A stretch of 41,064 bases of DNA from Deltaproteobacteria bacterium. GTDB taxonomy: Bacteria > Desulfobacterota > Desulfuromonadia > Geobacterales > Pseudopelobacteraceae. Shown here one piece after another: positions 21,962-30,090 of this stretch (positions are counted from its first letter, which is position 1; the number at the start of each line of letters is the position of its first letter). The DNA is taken from positions 1-41,064 of the forward strand of contig JAFLLC010000007.1 in the NCBI GenBank assembly GCA_019162745.1, in the 5' to 3' direction. The position numbers were made by a program, and so were the translations under genes. A model generated the notes under the pieces. It was not told the origin of the DNA, did no database searches, and was given only the letters and a program-made list of their open reading frames with translations.

Positions 21962-24636
21962 GATCCGCCCAGGTTGACTTCTGGCAGTGCCGCCAGAATG
22001 GTAATCGGCAGCGGGTTGTTCTGCCGGACGAATACCCTTCCGTTCTTGTTCCAGGTCGCTTGAATGCGCAGATCAATCAATCCAGCTGCCAGTCGCTGAT
22101 TCTCGTCATAGTTTTCATCAGACCGTTGCTTGTACTCGGTCAGATGGTCAGCATCCGGACCGCACCAGATCCCGGTGGATTCCTCGACAACCAGGGAGAC
22201 ATGATTGATCAGTTTCTGTTTCTCGCGCAGGCTCTGAGAAGCTGTGGTGATATCCAGCGTCTCCAGATCGGATTCAATAGGCAGGCCGATGTGAACCACC
22301 CCGGCAGGGTATGGAAGCGTGATAGTCCCGTTCACTACTACCTTTGGCTCTACTACGTTGCCATCAGCAAGGATGTTGACTGTCTCCCCTTCAAGGTGAT
22401 TGAGGCCGGACATGGTGTTACGGGCAAATGTCCAGTCAGCACGAGCTGTGGCACGGTATGCAGTCGGCAACGTTTTATTCAGTACGGCACTGACATGGGT
22501 TGAATCGGTATAGGCGTTGATCCTCATGCGGTAGGCAATGGCGGTCACTTCGTCATAAAAAATGATTTCGTCACCGATATCGGTTGCGGCAAAGATGGCA
22601 CTGGATGCCGAGATCGTCACAGTATCGGTATAGTCCCAGGTGGTCCCGGCCACAGTGACTGTTGTGGCGGTTTCGTTTCTGCCGTCATAACTGAGGCCAC
22701 AGTCCACAAAGAAAGCGTCCTTGATTGTCTGGAAGAACCTTGTGGACATCCGCTCGATGAATTTGACCGTTGCGCCGTTGATGGTCCGCTCGACTGTGAA
22801 GTAGACAGCATCCTCATTGTTTTCGGTAATGCATGCAGTTGACTCGAACTTTCCGGCGGTATCGTGACGTGCCCAGCCTATGACCTCCTGCTCCGGCATG
22901 TAAGTCAGTGAGAGCAGAGCGCCATCGTTGCGGACAACCCAGGCAGTAGAAAAAGGCACGGTCTGGAAGGCCCAGTCTACAATGCTGTGCCGGTAGAATA
23001 GATGAGAAGACATGATGGTCAGGTCTTGTCCTATGAATGCGTCATCAGCGAAGGAGTATCCCAGAGACCGCACCTGACTGCCCTTCTCCTGAAGGTACAG
23101 TGCATGAGTCCCGACAATGATCGGTTCCAGGTGAGCTGAACCACTAGCCCCCTGTCGCTTGGTGGACATCTTCCCAGGAGCAAGAACACCATCCGAACCG
23201 CCGTCAAGAATGAATGGACCATCACTGGTGAGCATGATCAGCTTGGAGAGTTCCACAAAGTGCCGGATCTGGTTTACCCTGCGGGAGTTGAGTGAGTAGG
23301 TCAGAGCATCATCATCGAGTAGCGGTATACTTGTGGCAAAGGAGGTAAAGCCGGAGACCTGAGACGCCCAGAAAGTTTGCGGCTGTGCTACCGATCCTCC
23401 GAAAAATTGCCGCTGATTGAAGTAACAGGTTGTGCCCGGATACTCTTTGTTTCCTCCCCACGCTTCAATCGCCCACTTGTAGGAAGGCAACGCCGTCTGT
23501 ACTTTGGTACAGAATCCGGTTGCGCCCCATGCCTCGGTAGCGTAGCAGTCAATCGTAAAGGTATCGACATCGAGAACCGTAATCGGCCAGGTGCCGTTTG
23601 CTCCGACCGTGCCGGTTATACCCGAAAGAGTAACTGATTCACCGCTAACGTATCCATGGCCGGCAATTATGATTGTAACCGGTGTTGCTGCCACAGAAGG
23701 ATCAGGGCTGCCAGGATCACCAGGAGTCAGAGTGCCGATTGCTTTTGTTGCGGCGCCAGACAGCACCTGATCAGGCAACTGTTTCAACACCGTACCGGTC
23801 ACAACTGTTGTGGAGGTAAATCCGGTGATCAACAGTATGCCGTAACCTGAGTGCAGATACTTCCAACCCACACCAGGATCACCATCATATCCAATGCCCT
23901 CTTCATGATCAGGCCTGACGGTTCCAGTTGTCCCGGCAACTACCACTTTATAGTAGTGGCTGCCAGCCCGTCGGACTTCGTTAAGCACCATAGTCTTCTG
24001 GACTTCCCATTTCCGGATAAGGGAATCGGGAGACTGTTCGATGTACATCATCTGGCCAACCATATCCGCCGTGAATATCGCTTCGGATGCGGTCACGGTG
24101 GTATTACCAGTAACGGCATTCACATACACGGTCTTGGTCGAAACTACGTTGATGTCCTGGAATGGTCCCTGGAGATTATCGAACGGGGCAAGTGACCATA
24201 TATTATGGCCGGTGCGTGACAACTGTTGAGGTGGATAGTTGGGATGGCAGATCGTCATGACATCAGCAGACTGCACCGTCTTCAGTAGCGCCAGATCAGC
24301 TGCAGGGTAGATAGTGGCCAACTCATAGATTGCGCCGGCATCCGTCAACACCTGACCGCCATCCTTGATGACGCGCATGTAGTAGTCACCGAATTCAAGA
24401 ACGTAGGTCTGAGTTGTCGAAAACTCGAACTCGGTCAGACGGGTGGCCTTGTTCGGATACTTGGTCGGGCAGATCATCCTGGTGCCGGGACGGTTTGACA
24501 CTCCGCCAAACTGCCGGATCAGGAAGTTACGACAGGTACGAAGTCCAGTGTAGTAACGGTTGAAATCGACCCGACCATATAGACTTGGAGATAACTCTCC
24601 TGAGGTGAATGATGACTGAACAATTGGAGTTCCCAT
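21958..24636 (-). CDS. Tail tubular protein B / nozzle (gp12-like)
   Basis: An 892-aa protein. The N-terminus (VQSSFTSGELSPSLYGRVD, YYTGLRTCRNFLI, GGVSNRPGT) is diagnostic of the podovirus tail nozzle. The body is beta-rich with strings such as LTRTGHNIW, RQFFGGS and LMLTSDGPF that occur in T7 gp12-like proteins. It would close the tail tip and carry fibres or spikes. It starts as TAATG with the gp11-like stop. Confidence 0.88.
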   Translation of the reverse strand: MGTPIVQSSFTSGELSPSLYGRVDFNRYYTGLRTCRNFLIRQFGGVSNRPGTRMICPTKYPNKATRLTEFEFSTTQTYVLEFGDYYMRVIKDGGQVLTDAGAIYELATIYPAADLALLKTVQSADVMTICHPNYPPQQLSRTGHNIWSLAPFDNLQGPFQDINVVSTKTVYVNAVTGNTTVTASEAIFTADMVGQMMYIEQSPDSLIRKWEVQKTMVLNEVRRAGSHYYKVVVAGTTGTVRPDHEEGIGYDGDPGVGWKYLHSGYGILLITGFTSTTVVTGTVLKQLPDQVLSGAATKAIGTLTPGDPGSPDPSVAATPVTIIIAGHGYVSGESVTLSGITGTVGANGTWPITVLDVDTFTIDCYATEAWGATGFCTKVQTALPSYKWAIEAWGGNKEYPGTTCYFNQRQFFGGSVAQPQTFWASQVSGFTSFATSIPLLDDDALTYSLNSRRVNQIRHFVELSKLIMLTSDGPFILDGGSDGVLAPGKMSTKRQGASGSAHLEPIIVGTHALYLQEKGSQVRSLGYSFADDAFIGQDLTIMSSHLFYRHSIVDWAFQTVPFSTAWVVRNDGALLSLTYMPEQEVIGWARHDTAGKFESTACITENNEDAVYFTVERTINGATVKFIERMSTRFFQTIKDAFFVDCGLSYDGRNETATTVTVAGTTWDYTDTVTISASSAIFAATDIGDEIIFYDEVTAIAYRMRINAYTDSTHVSAVLNKTLPTAYRATARADWTFARNTMSGLNHLEGETVNILADGNVVEPKVVVNGTITLPYPAGVVHIGLPIESDLETLDITTASQSLREKQKLINHVSLVVEESTGIWCGPDADHLTEYKQRSDENYDENQRLAAGLIDLRIQATWNKNGRVFVRQNNPLPITILAALPEVNLGGS

Positions 24637-25238
24637 TATTGCCTCACAGAGATCAACTCACAGTCCGGTTGTGCCTGTTCTTTGCCTTCGTTCATGTCAG
24701 CTGCCCCTGACTGCATAAGCATTGCGGTGTATGCCTGATTCGCAGCCTGGGCCATTCCTGTGGATGCCGACAATGGAGAGGCTAAATCTGCCGCCAGTGA
24801 CCAGGAGAGAGCATCAATAAAGGCCTGAGTGAACAGATTCGGGTTGATGATTCTTGCAGTGTAGATCAGAGAAGCCGGGTAAATATTCGTGCAGATTGCT
24901 CTGCCGCCGTTGACCTCATCTTCAACCACACAAAAGTCTTGGCCAGTTCCTTCCAGTGTTGAGCCCGTCTCGATCAGCTTTCTGGCCTTCAGACAGTCAT
25001 TCGGGTACCGGTATCTCACCAACCATCCAGCCGGAGGAGTGCCGATATCTTGCAGTTCTACGGTGCGTTTGGCAAAACCCCAAGGCATGGCAGACAGGAC
25101 TCGATCACGGGCAGCTTCGTAATAAACACGACAGACACGGGCCTCGTTGCTCTGCTCAGTTTCGAGGTTGGCCATGAATTGGCTTATCCCGATTTTGCCC
25201 AGAGCCTGATTGCATATGGACACGATTGAGTTCGACAT
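24636..25238 (-). CDS. Tail tubular protein A / head-tail adaptor (gp11-like)
   Basis: A 200-aa protein of T7 gp11 length. The start SIVSICNQALGKIG, the ARVCRVYYEAARDRVL helix, the WGFAKRTVEL segment and the RYPNDCLKARKL segment are typical of the family. It joins the portal ring to the nozzle. Upstream site AAGGGG. It is placed directly before the nozzle gene, as in T7. Confidence 0.88.
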   Translation of the reverse strand: MSNSIVSICNQALGKIGISQFMANLETEQSNEARVCRVYYEAARDRVLSAMPWGFAKRTVELQDIGTPPAGWLVRYRYPNDCLKARKLIETGSTLEGTGQDFCVVEDEVNGGRAICTNIYPASLIYTARIINPNLFTQAFIDALSWSLAADLASPLSASTGMAQAANQAYTAMLMQSGAADMNEGKEQAQPDCELISVRQ

Positions 25239-25241
25239 GTG

Positions 25242-25706
25242 TTACCCCTTCATCTCTTTCAGTAATTTAGCAATTGCCTGCCCAATATTGAACTTGTCGA
25301 AAAGCCAGAGAATAAACATGATGCCGATGAAAACGTAAGGAGTTACCTGTTGTTTGACTCCATCCCAAAACTTTGTCTGTCGCTCGATAACAAGGTTCTC
25401 TCCATGGTCTTCCGCGTGGCGCAATTCTATGACATCGAGTTTATTTTTAATGATATCTACTTCTGCTTTGGACGCTGTTGACTGGCTTATTCCGCGAATC
25501 AAACCGAATGCCTCGCTGATATCTTCGTCATGCTTATCAATACGCTTTGCCTGAATTTGCAAAACTGCGCCTTGAGCAGCAACGGATTCCATAGCGACCA
25601 GCATTCGTTCTTCACGACCCTCCCGTCGAACCTCAGCTTCTTTGAAGAAAATCAACGTGGTTTGCATCTCGCCAATCACCCGATCTTGTATGCACGGTTC
25701 GGCCAT
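25242..25706 (-). CDS. Coiled-coil protein with C-terminal membrane anchor
   Basis: A 154-aa protein. Residues 1-115 are charged and helical with heptad-like spacing; residues 122-140 form one membrane segment (VTPYVFIGIMFILWLFDKF), followed by a short amphipathic end. The arrangement recalls XhlA/holin-accessory type proteins, but sequence identity is not clear. CCGGAG precedes the ATG. It is between head and tail genes, away from the lysis genes, so a role in DNA ejection or in lysis is equally open. Confidence 0.65.
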   Translation of the reverse strand: MAEPCIQDRVIGEMQTTLIFFKEAEVRREGREERMLVAMESVAAQGAVLQIQAKRIDKHDEDISEAFGLIRGISQSTASKAEVDIIKNKLDVIELRHAEDHGENLVIERQTKFWDGVKQQVTPYVFIGIMFILWLFDKFNIGQAIAKLLKEMKG

Positions 25707-25746
25707 TTGAATCTCCGGTTATCGTAGTTTGATTGACTTCTCAGTA

Positions 25747-25773
25747 AGCGGCAGGGACATAACCCCTGCCGCT
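25747..25773 (-). other. Intergenic RNA hairpin, 10-bp stem
   Basis: AGCGGCAGGG (25747-25756) pairs perfectly with CCCTGCCGCT (25764-25773) around a 7-base loop. No T-run follows on either strand, so it is not a standard terminator. It lies just after the HeH gene stop and may set mRNA ends or stability. Confidence 0.6.
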
Positions 25774-25783
25774 CGGTCAAAAG

Positions 25784-26098
25784 TCAGATTTGTGTGCTTT
25801 TATCCGGTGCAGATGATGCAGCCGGAGCAACATTCGCCTGTGCTTCTTTCAACAGATCCGCCAATACCTGGTTGGATGCGTTACCGGCATACTCAACCCC
25901 GGCGGCGTCCAGTAGCGCCTTCATCTCCTTGTTGCTAAGAGTGGGTGCATCCGGTGCAGATGATGCAGCCGGAGCAACAGGCTTACCGTCAATCGCTTCG
26001 ATCGGTCCGGTTGCCTCTTCACCATCGAATTCAAACTCAGCCCCTTTCTTGCGCCGGGCCCCGGCGATGAAACAGTCTTCTTTAGCTCGTACTTTCAC
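25784..26098 (-). CDS. HeH/LEM-domain structural-region protein
   Basis: A 104-aa protein. The basic, compact start (MKVRAKEDCFIAGARRKKG) is common in phage head-tail region proteins. Residues 54-87 (LSNKEMKALLDAAGVEYAG, then ADLLKEA) form an HeH/LEM-like helix-extended-loop-helix. The domain is bracketed by two identical linkers containing VAPAASSAPD. It starts with GTG at 26098 next to a strong GGAGGTGA. Role unknown; HeH domains usually bind nucleic acid or protein. Confidence 0.7.
   Translation of the reverse strand: MKVRAKEDCFIAGARRKKGAEFEFDGEEATGPIEAIDGKPVAPAASSAPDAPTLSNKEMKALLDAAGVEYAGNASNQVLADLLKEAQANVAPAASSAPDKSTQI
25803..25978. repeat. Pair of identical 29-bp direct repeats flanking the HeH domain
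   Basis: Bases 25803-25831 and 25950-25978 are identical (start TCCGGTGCAGATG, end CCGGAGCAAC). They are 147 bp apart, exactly 49 codons, so recombination between them would remove or multiply the HeH domain without changing frame. Confidence 0.9.
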
Positions 26099-26111
26099 TG
26101 GTCACCTCCCC

Positions 26112-26558
26112 TTAAATGGCGTTCTGGTAAGCAGTCCAGACAGATGGATCAGTTGTCAGGAACGCATTGATATTGCCTGCGGTCATGGCTGCAGTGATTG
26201 TCTCCTGGACGATGCCGAGATAACGCTCGTACTGCTTACCCTGGGGGAGTTCGATAACAGCCAATATCTTGCCGGCAACCATTGCGGCCTGGAGGAACGG
26301 ACCGACTGTGCAGTGGATTGTCTGGCTGCCGTCAACAGCGATTGCCGCCTGTGCATCAGAGCAGAGGGAGAAATTGAGTGATCCGGTTGCCGATGCAATA
26401 GCGGTATCGACATTAATCACCAGATATGTACAGCCACCCGCGCCGATATCACGGCTGTTCGGTCCGAGATCCATCACATTGCCTACGAGGTACGATGCCA
26501 CTCCGCCGGTATTAACGGCAGTTGCATCACAGAATTCTGCGAGTTTATCTAAAATCAT
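26112..26558 (-). CDS. Bbp16-like capsid cement protein
   Basis: A 148-aa protein similar in pattern to the Bbp16 family of phage BPP-1, which decorates the outside of the capsid at the three-fold positions. Key strings: MILDKLAEFCDATAV at the start, DLGPNSRDIGAGG, LVINVDTA, SLNFSLCSD, and a C-terminal GKQYERYLGI segment. It directly follows the major capsid gene, as in BPP-1. AGGAG lies 7 bases before the ATG. Confidence 0.82.
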   Translation of the reverse strand: MILDKLAEFCDATAVNTGGVASYLVGNVMDLGPNSRDIGAGGCTYLVINVDTAIASATGSLNFSLCSDAQAAIAVDGSQTIHCTVGPFLQAAMVAGKILAVIELPQGKQYERYLGIVQETITAAMTAGNINAFLTTDPSVWTAYQNAI

Positions 26559-26580
26559 GATTGACTCCTTTTGAGTGGTT

Positions 26581-26606
26581 ATCCCCCCGACCGAAGTCAG
26601 GGGGAT
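26581..26606 (-). other. Intergenic RNA hairpin with TTCG tetraloop
   Basis: On the minus strand ATCCCCCTGAC and GTCGGGGGGAT pair over 11 bp around TTCG, a very stable tetraloop. No T-run follows. It separates the major capsid gene from the cement gene and probably protects the capsid mRNA 3' end or adjusts read-through. Confidence 0.7.
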
Positions 26607-26616
26607 GTTAGAGTGA

Positions 26617-27741
26617 TTAGGAAACTACAGCCTCAGTCTTCAGCAAGGCATCGCAACGCTTGACCGGCACGCCGTCAAAGGCAATGACACGCTTACCCGC
26701 AACGGTGTCAGAAGTCAGTGTCGAGTTGATTGTCTTGGCTACGATCTGCTGACGGAGATACGAACGGATATCGCGACCGCAGTAGAAAACTGGGCGGCAC
26801 AGACCCATGTTCGGGATCAGCTCCAGAGCACGAGTCATGACATTGACCAGATCAGCATAACCGGCGGTACTGGCAGCGATACGGGCAATATCGATGTTGC
26901 AGATACGGACTACGTACTGCCAATCACGCACGGTCAGACCGCAATCCCATTTGTAATGAGTACGGTAACCCTGGTACTTGCCACCAGCTGCATCGATCAA
27001 AGTCTGCTCACCCAGATCCTGAGTTTTCAGACCGGCAGCGGAACCTTTGGGGTAAATACCGTGAACAGTATTGGGACCCCAGCCAACCAGCAGAATGGAA
27101 CTCTGGACGTTGGCGGAAGGGGTCGCATCGGCCTTGATGATGTTTTCGCCGTTCTGCGCGGAGGAAAGATTAAAACGAGGCATGAATCCGGTGAAGGCTT
27201 CCGGCTCGGTTCCTTCGTTGCCGTACATGAGAGTCTGAGCAAATTCCTTGTTCATGCCCTGGATGAAAGCGGTATCTTCGGAAAGACGGAAAGCGGCAGT
27301 ATTGCCGTTGAGATCGGCCAGAGACTTATCGACTTCGGCGTATGCTTCGAGCATGCCGCAGTTATCAGTGATCTGGACAGTGGTGGACTTGGAAGGCTGA
27401 ACGCCATAGTTCAACTTTCTCCAGGTTGCGTCAGGAAGACCGGAACGCACGGTGGTACGGTGGCCAGTAGGAAGGTTGCCCTCGATCCAGGTCATATCAT
27501 CGAGGACTTCGTTGGTCTCCATCAGGATTTCTGCAACCTGATCAATTCCGCCACCTGGTGCGGTGCGTTTCATTACATCGAGGAGAGTAGGGTTTGTTAC
27601 AGCCAGAGTCGTGCCGAAGGCCAGACCCATAAAGCCCAAATCACCTGCAGAGGAAAGAATGGGATGGGCCAGTACAGACCCCTCGGGAAATACGAGTACT
27701 GCGACAAACAGAATAATTGCCCAGATGCTAAAAGTTTTCAT
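26617..27741 (-). CDS. Major capsid protein with N-terminal signal peptide
   Basis: A 374-aa capsid protein of the BPP-1/GP7-like group. From residue 47 (AVTNPTLLDVMKRT) onward it follows the family: WIEGNLPTGHRTTVRSGLP, WRKLNYGVQPSKSTT, GMLEAYAEVDKSLADLNG, and FDGVPVKRCDALL near the end. In front are about 45 extra residues that read as a Sec signal: basic MK, hydrophobic WAIILFVAVLVF, and a cleavage-type VLA at 23-25 before HPIL. The ATG at 27741 has AGGAG eight bases upstream, so this N-terminus is very likely translated; an upstream GTG (27771) would merely include that site. Expected function is the HK97-fold shell. Confidence 0.88.
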   Translation of the reverse strand: MKTFSIWAIILFVAVLVFPEGSVLAHPILSSAGDLGFMGLAFGTTLAVTNPTLLDVMKRTAPGGGIDQVAEILMETNEVLDDMTWIEGNLPTGHRTTVRSGLPDATWRKLNYGVQPSKSTTVQITDNCGMLEAYAEVDKSLADLNGNTAAFRLSEDTAFIQGMNKEFAQTLMYGNEGTEPEAFTGFMPRFNLSSAQNGENIIKADATPSANVQSSILLVGWGPNTVHGIYPKGSAAGLKTQDLGEQTLIDAAGGKYQGYRTHYKWDCGLTVRDWQYVVRICNIDIARIAASTAGYADLVNVMTRALELIPNMGLCRPVFYCGRDIRSYLRQQIVAKTINSTLTSDTVAGKRVIAFDGVPVKRCDALLKTEAVVS

Positions 27742-27821
27742 TTTTGTTACTCCTTTCGCTCTTGTCTTCACGACAGTGCGGGTTGATAGTTTCGGTACTG
27801 CCTCACGGCGTTCCGTTTAGG

Positions 27822-27838
27822 GTTGACGTTACGTTAAC
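27822..27838. other. Imperfect 17-bp palindrome before the capsid gene
   Basis: GTTGACGTTACGTTAAC is self-complementary except for one pair and the centre. It overlaps the end of the 10-codon ORF. Could be a protein site or a small RNA hairpin; no better evidence. Confidence 0.35.
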
Positions 27839-27866
27839 ACTTCTTGCCGACGCCTTTTTTCTCCAT
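27834..27866 (-). CDS. Possible 10-codon ORF (MEKKGVGKKC)
   Basis: A ten-residue basic peptide ending in Cys lies between scaffold and capsid genes. It is supported only by a strong AGGAGGG eight bases before the ATG and a fitting gap of otherwise non-coding DNA. It could be a real micropeptide or a translated leader that controls the capsid gene 92 bp downstream. There is no homology basis. Confidence 0.35.
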   Translation of the reverse strand: MEKKGVGKKC

Positions 27867-27890
27867 AGTGGTTACCCTCCTTTCGAAAGT

Positions 27891-28610
27891 TTATTTGTCC
27901 ATCGTTGGATACAACGATTTCAGTTTTGCCTTGTCTCCATCACCACCTGATCCGTCAGGTTGAATCACGGAGTCTTCACGCATGGCCTTGCCGATCCGGA
28001 GCATGAGGCGCACCATTTCGGGATGGTTACCCATGCCGTAATCTGATAGCGCCTGCTTGAGCTCGGGAGTGGCGAAGGTGTTGAGTGCCCTCTGCGCGAT
28101 TGCTACGTTGGCATCGTACGCAGTGCCGCCGATTTCCTTGTCTACCTTGGTTGCCTCTGCCCATGCCGTCTTGACGCCTTCCCACTTCTCCTGCTGTGCA
28201 GCAATCATCTTCGGCTGTAGATCGGTTGTCAGACGATCAAAGAGAGCCTGTGCTCCTTCTTGTGACAGGTTGAAGTCCTTGACTATCGGAGTGTATGCCT
28301 CAAAAAATCCATCAGGCATGACCGCGCCTTTAGGAACCTTGAACTCGGTGTATGCTTCCGGGGCTCCTACCAACTTGGCGGCGTCTGCAGCTTTGGCGTC
28401 TGCCTCAGCTTTGGCCTTTTCTTCTGGACTGTCTGGATCCGGATCACCAGCGGGTGGATCTGCTGCAGGTGGATCACCGGCCGGAGGATCTGCGGCAGGC
28501 GGGTCAGCTGCAGAAGGTGGATCACCAGCAGGCGGATCGCCGCCATCAACACCCATGAATATTGCCAACGGGAACAACAGTATGCTTCTCAGCATTCTAC
28601 TCATCTTCAT
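27891..28610 (-). CDS. Capsid scaffolding protein with hydrophobic N-terminus
   Basis: A 239-aa protein in the scaffold position before the capsid gene. Residues 1-22 are basic then hydrophobic (MLRSILLFPLAIFMGVDGG). Residues 23-55 are Pro/Asp repeats (DPPAGDPP and DPPAADPP). Residues 60-80 are Lys/Ala/Glu helix, and the rest (FKVPKGAVMPDGFFEAYTP; KMIAAQQEKWEGVKTAWAE; helical C-terminus) matches phage scaffold-like proteins. AGGAG lies before the ATG at 28610, and no better start lies after the hydrophobic part, so that segment is probably real. It overlaps the Bbp19-like gene by 14 bp. Scaffolds normally are soluble and have no such N-terminus. Confidence 0.75.
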   Translation of the reverse strand: MKMSRMLRSILLFPLAIFMGVDGGDPPAGDPPSAADPPAADPPAGDPPAADPPAGDPDPDSPEEKAKAEADAKAADAAKLVGAPEAYTEFKVPKGAVMPDGFFEAYTPIVKDFNLSQEGAQALFDRLTTDLQPKMIAAQQEKWEGVKTAWAEATKVDKEIGGTAYDANVAIAQRALNTFATPELKQALSDYGMGNHPEMVRLMLRIGKAMREDSVIQPDGSGGDGDKAKLKSLYPTMDK

Positions 28611-28908
28611 TGTTCATCTCCTTTTCTTTCGCAAGTTGTGCCACCAATAAATCACTCCGCTCTTTCGCCTCAAGTGCTGCCACCATGTATTTCTTCGGTG
28701 CTACTTCCATTATGTCTGCAAACAGCTTTAACCCCTGGTTGCGCGTACCTTCGTTGAATGCCATCTGCAACGGATCAGGGGAGAACGTAGGCCGGAACAC
28801 GTTGCTCAGTTCCAACAAACGCCACATGAATTTTCGACCTCGCTCCGTATCCATCTGAAGTTTGATGTCATTCAGTTCCGATCGTCTTATTTCATCCATT
28901 ACTGGCAT
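28597..28908 (-). CDS. Bbp19-like protein
   Basis: A 103-aa protein with the pattern of the Bbp19 family seen in head regions of BPP-1-like phages: LQMDTERGRKFMWRLLELS, VFRPTFSPDPLQMAFNEG, RNQGLKLFADIM, and a charged C-terminal helix. Function unknown; always near portal and scaffold. AAGGG precedes the ATG at 28908. Confidence 0.75.
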   Translation of the reverse strand: MPVMDEIRRSELNDIKLQMDTERGRKFMWRLLELSNVFRPTFSPDPLQMAFNEGTRNQGLKLFADIMEVAPKKYMVAALEAKERSDLLVAQLAKEKEMNNEDE

Positions 28909-28917
28909 CGATTACCC

Positions 28918-30090
28918 TTATAACCATGAAATATTGGCATATCCGTACAACACGGTAACAGTCACCGCATACGTGGCAGCCACCGTGTCATTGTTTTTGA
29001 TACTCATTACCTGATTCACTCCACCTGTATTGACAAGATCGAAGGCAGTCCCACCAGACCCACCCAGATAGCTTGATCTGTCTATTGGGGTATAAGTCTT
29101 GCCAGCAGAGTAACCGACAGGAGCGATCAGATATACCGATTCAGAATAACCTCCCGACCCTGTAGTTGCATAGATCGATACAAGCATGGAGGCAGGTACA
29201 GCGTATCCATCCACAGAAAAGATGTTGACCGAAGCAGCTGCAGCCACAGCAGATTTGGTGAATACCTTAGAAGTAACTTCCTTGATGGTGGCAGTACCTA
29301 TTGAGAACGCTTGAGATGCAGCTCCAGCCAGCAGAGCTCTTGCAGTGCTGTCCACAGCATTAATGGTAATTGCCGCGCTACCATCGAAATTGACTCCGTT
29401 GATTGCCCGTGGTGTTGTCAGCTTGGCGGCACTTCCGGTGGTATTCTGGTTCAAATAAAGAGTATCGAAGTAGGTTTTTAATACAGACTTAACGTAAGCC
29501 CAGGTCATCTTATGAAGCAAACCACCTGTATGATTACGCATTGCAATGGTATCCGTTTCATCAGGAGCAGTAATTGCAGTAGCGCCGTTAATCAAAGCGC
29601 CGATAGTAGTAGCTGTTTCAGCTGGTGCAGAGGATAAAGCCACCGAAGCAAAGTCGGTTACGTTCGCCGCGGTATGATTGTGAACCACTGGAGTCCGTGA
29701 GTCCGATAACCTGGCATCATTGCCTACACAAGCAGTTGAACCTGTTGTGCCAAACCCAGGGAATGTGACAGTAGACGCTGCAGCGTAAAGAGTATCGAAA
29801 TATACCTTGAGCGTTGCCTTGATATTCGTCCAGGACAGCTTTCTGATCTTATTGCTATCAGCTGTGTCCATGACCGGAATCATATCTGCGTCAATCGGTG
29901 TCGTTTTTTCTACAGCGCCTAAGACTAGGACACCAACAGAGACAACGGTTTCTTTGTCGGACTCCGGAGCGTGAATATTACTGTGGTTATAGGCAGCCTC
30001 ATGCCGTTGCAATTCAATTGAATACGCCTTTGCATCCAGTTTTTGGACTTCCGGCAAACTCGATTGAGGAATGTTCTGACCTTTAATCAT
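28918..30090 (-). CDS. Fibre-like structural protein
   Basis: A 390-aa protein rich in Thr/Ala/Ser/Gly. It contains two related modules, KIRKLSWTNIKATLKVYFDTLY at about 81-102 (quoted in parts: KIRKLSWTNI, LKVYFDTLY) and LHKMTWAYVK with LKTYFDTLY at about 195-215, each after an Asp/Thr segment. AAKLTTPRAINGVNFDGSA at about 225 is a common tail-fibre repeat. The C-terminal 120 residues are beta-rich. It starts by TGATG overlap with the portal gene. The place between portal and scaffold suggests a head fibre or an unusually placed tail fibre. Confidence 0.7.
   Translation of the reverse strand: MIKGQNIPQSSLPEVQKLDAKAYSIELQRHEAAYNHSNIHAPESDKETVVSVGVLVLGAVEKTTPIDADMIPVMDTADSNKIRKLSWTNIKATLKVYFDTLYAAASTVTFPGFGTTGSTACVGNDARLSDSRTPVVHNHTAANVTDFASVALSSAPAETATTIGALINGATAITAPDETDTIAMRNHTGGLLHKMTWAYVKSVLKTYFDTLYLNQNTTGSAAKLTTPRAINGVNFDGSAAITINAVDSTARALLAGAASQAFSIGTATIKEVTSKVFTKSAVAAAASVNIFSVDGYAVPASMLVSIYATTGSGGYSESVYLIAPVGYSAGKTYTPIDRSSYLGGSGGTAFDLVNTGGVNQVMSIKNNDTVAATYAVTVTVLYGYANISWL

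Noticed and set aside
27742-27771. Upstream GTG start for the capsid protein
   Set aside because: It would include the AGGAG site inside the coding part; the ATG at 27741 is correctly spaced after that site.
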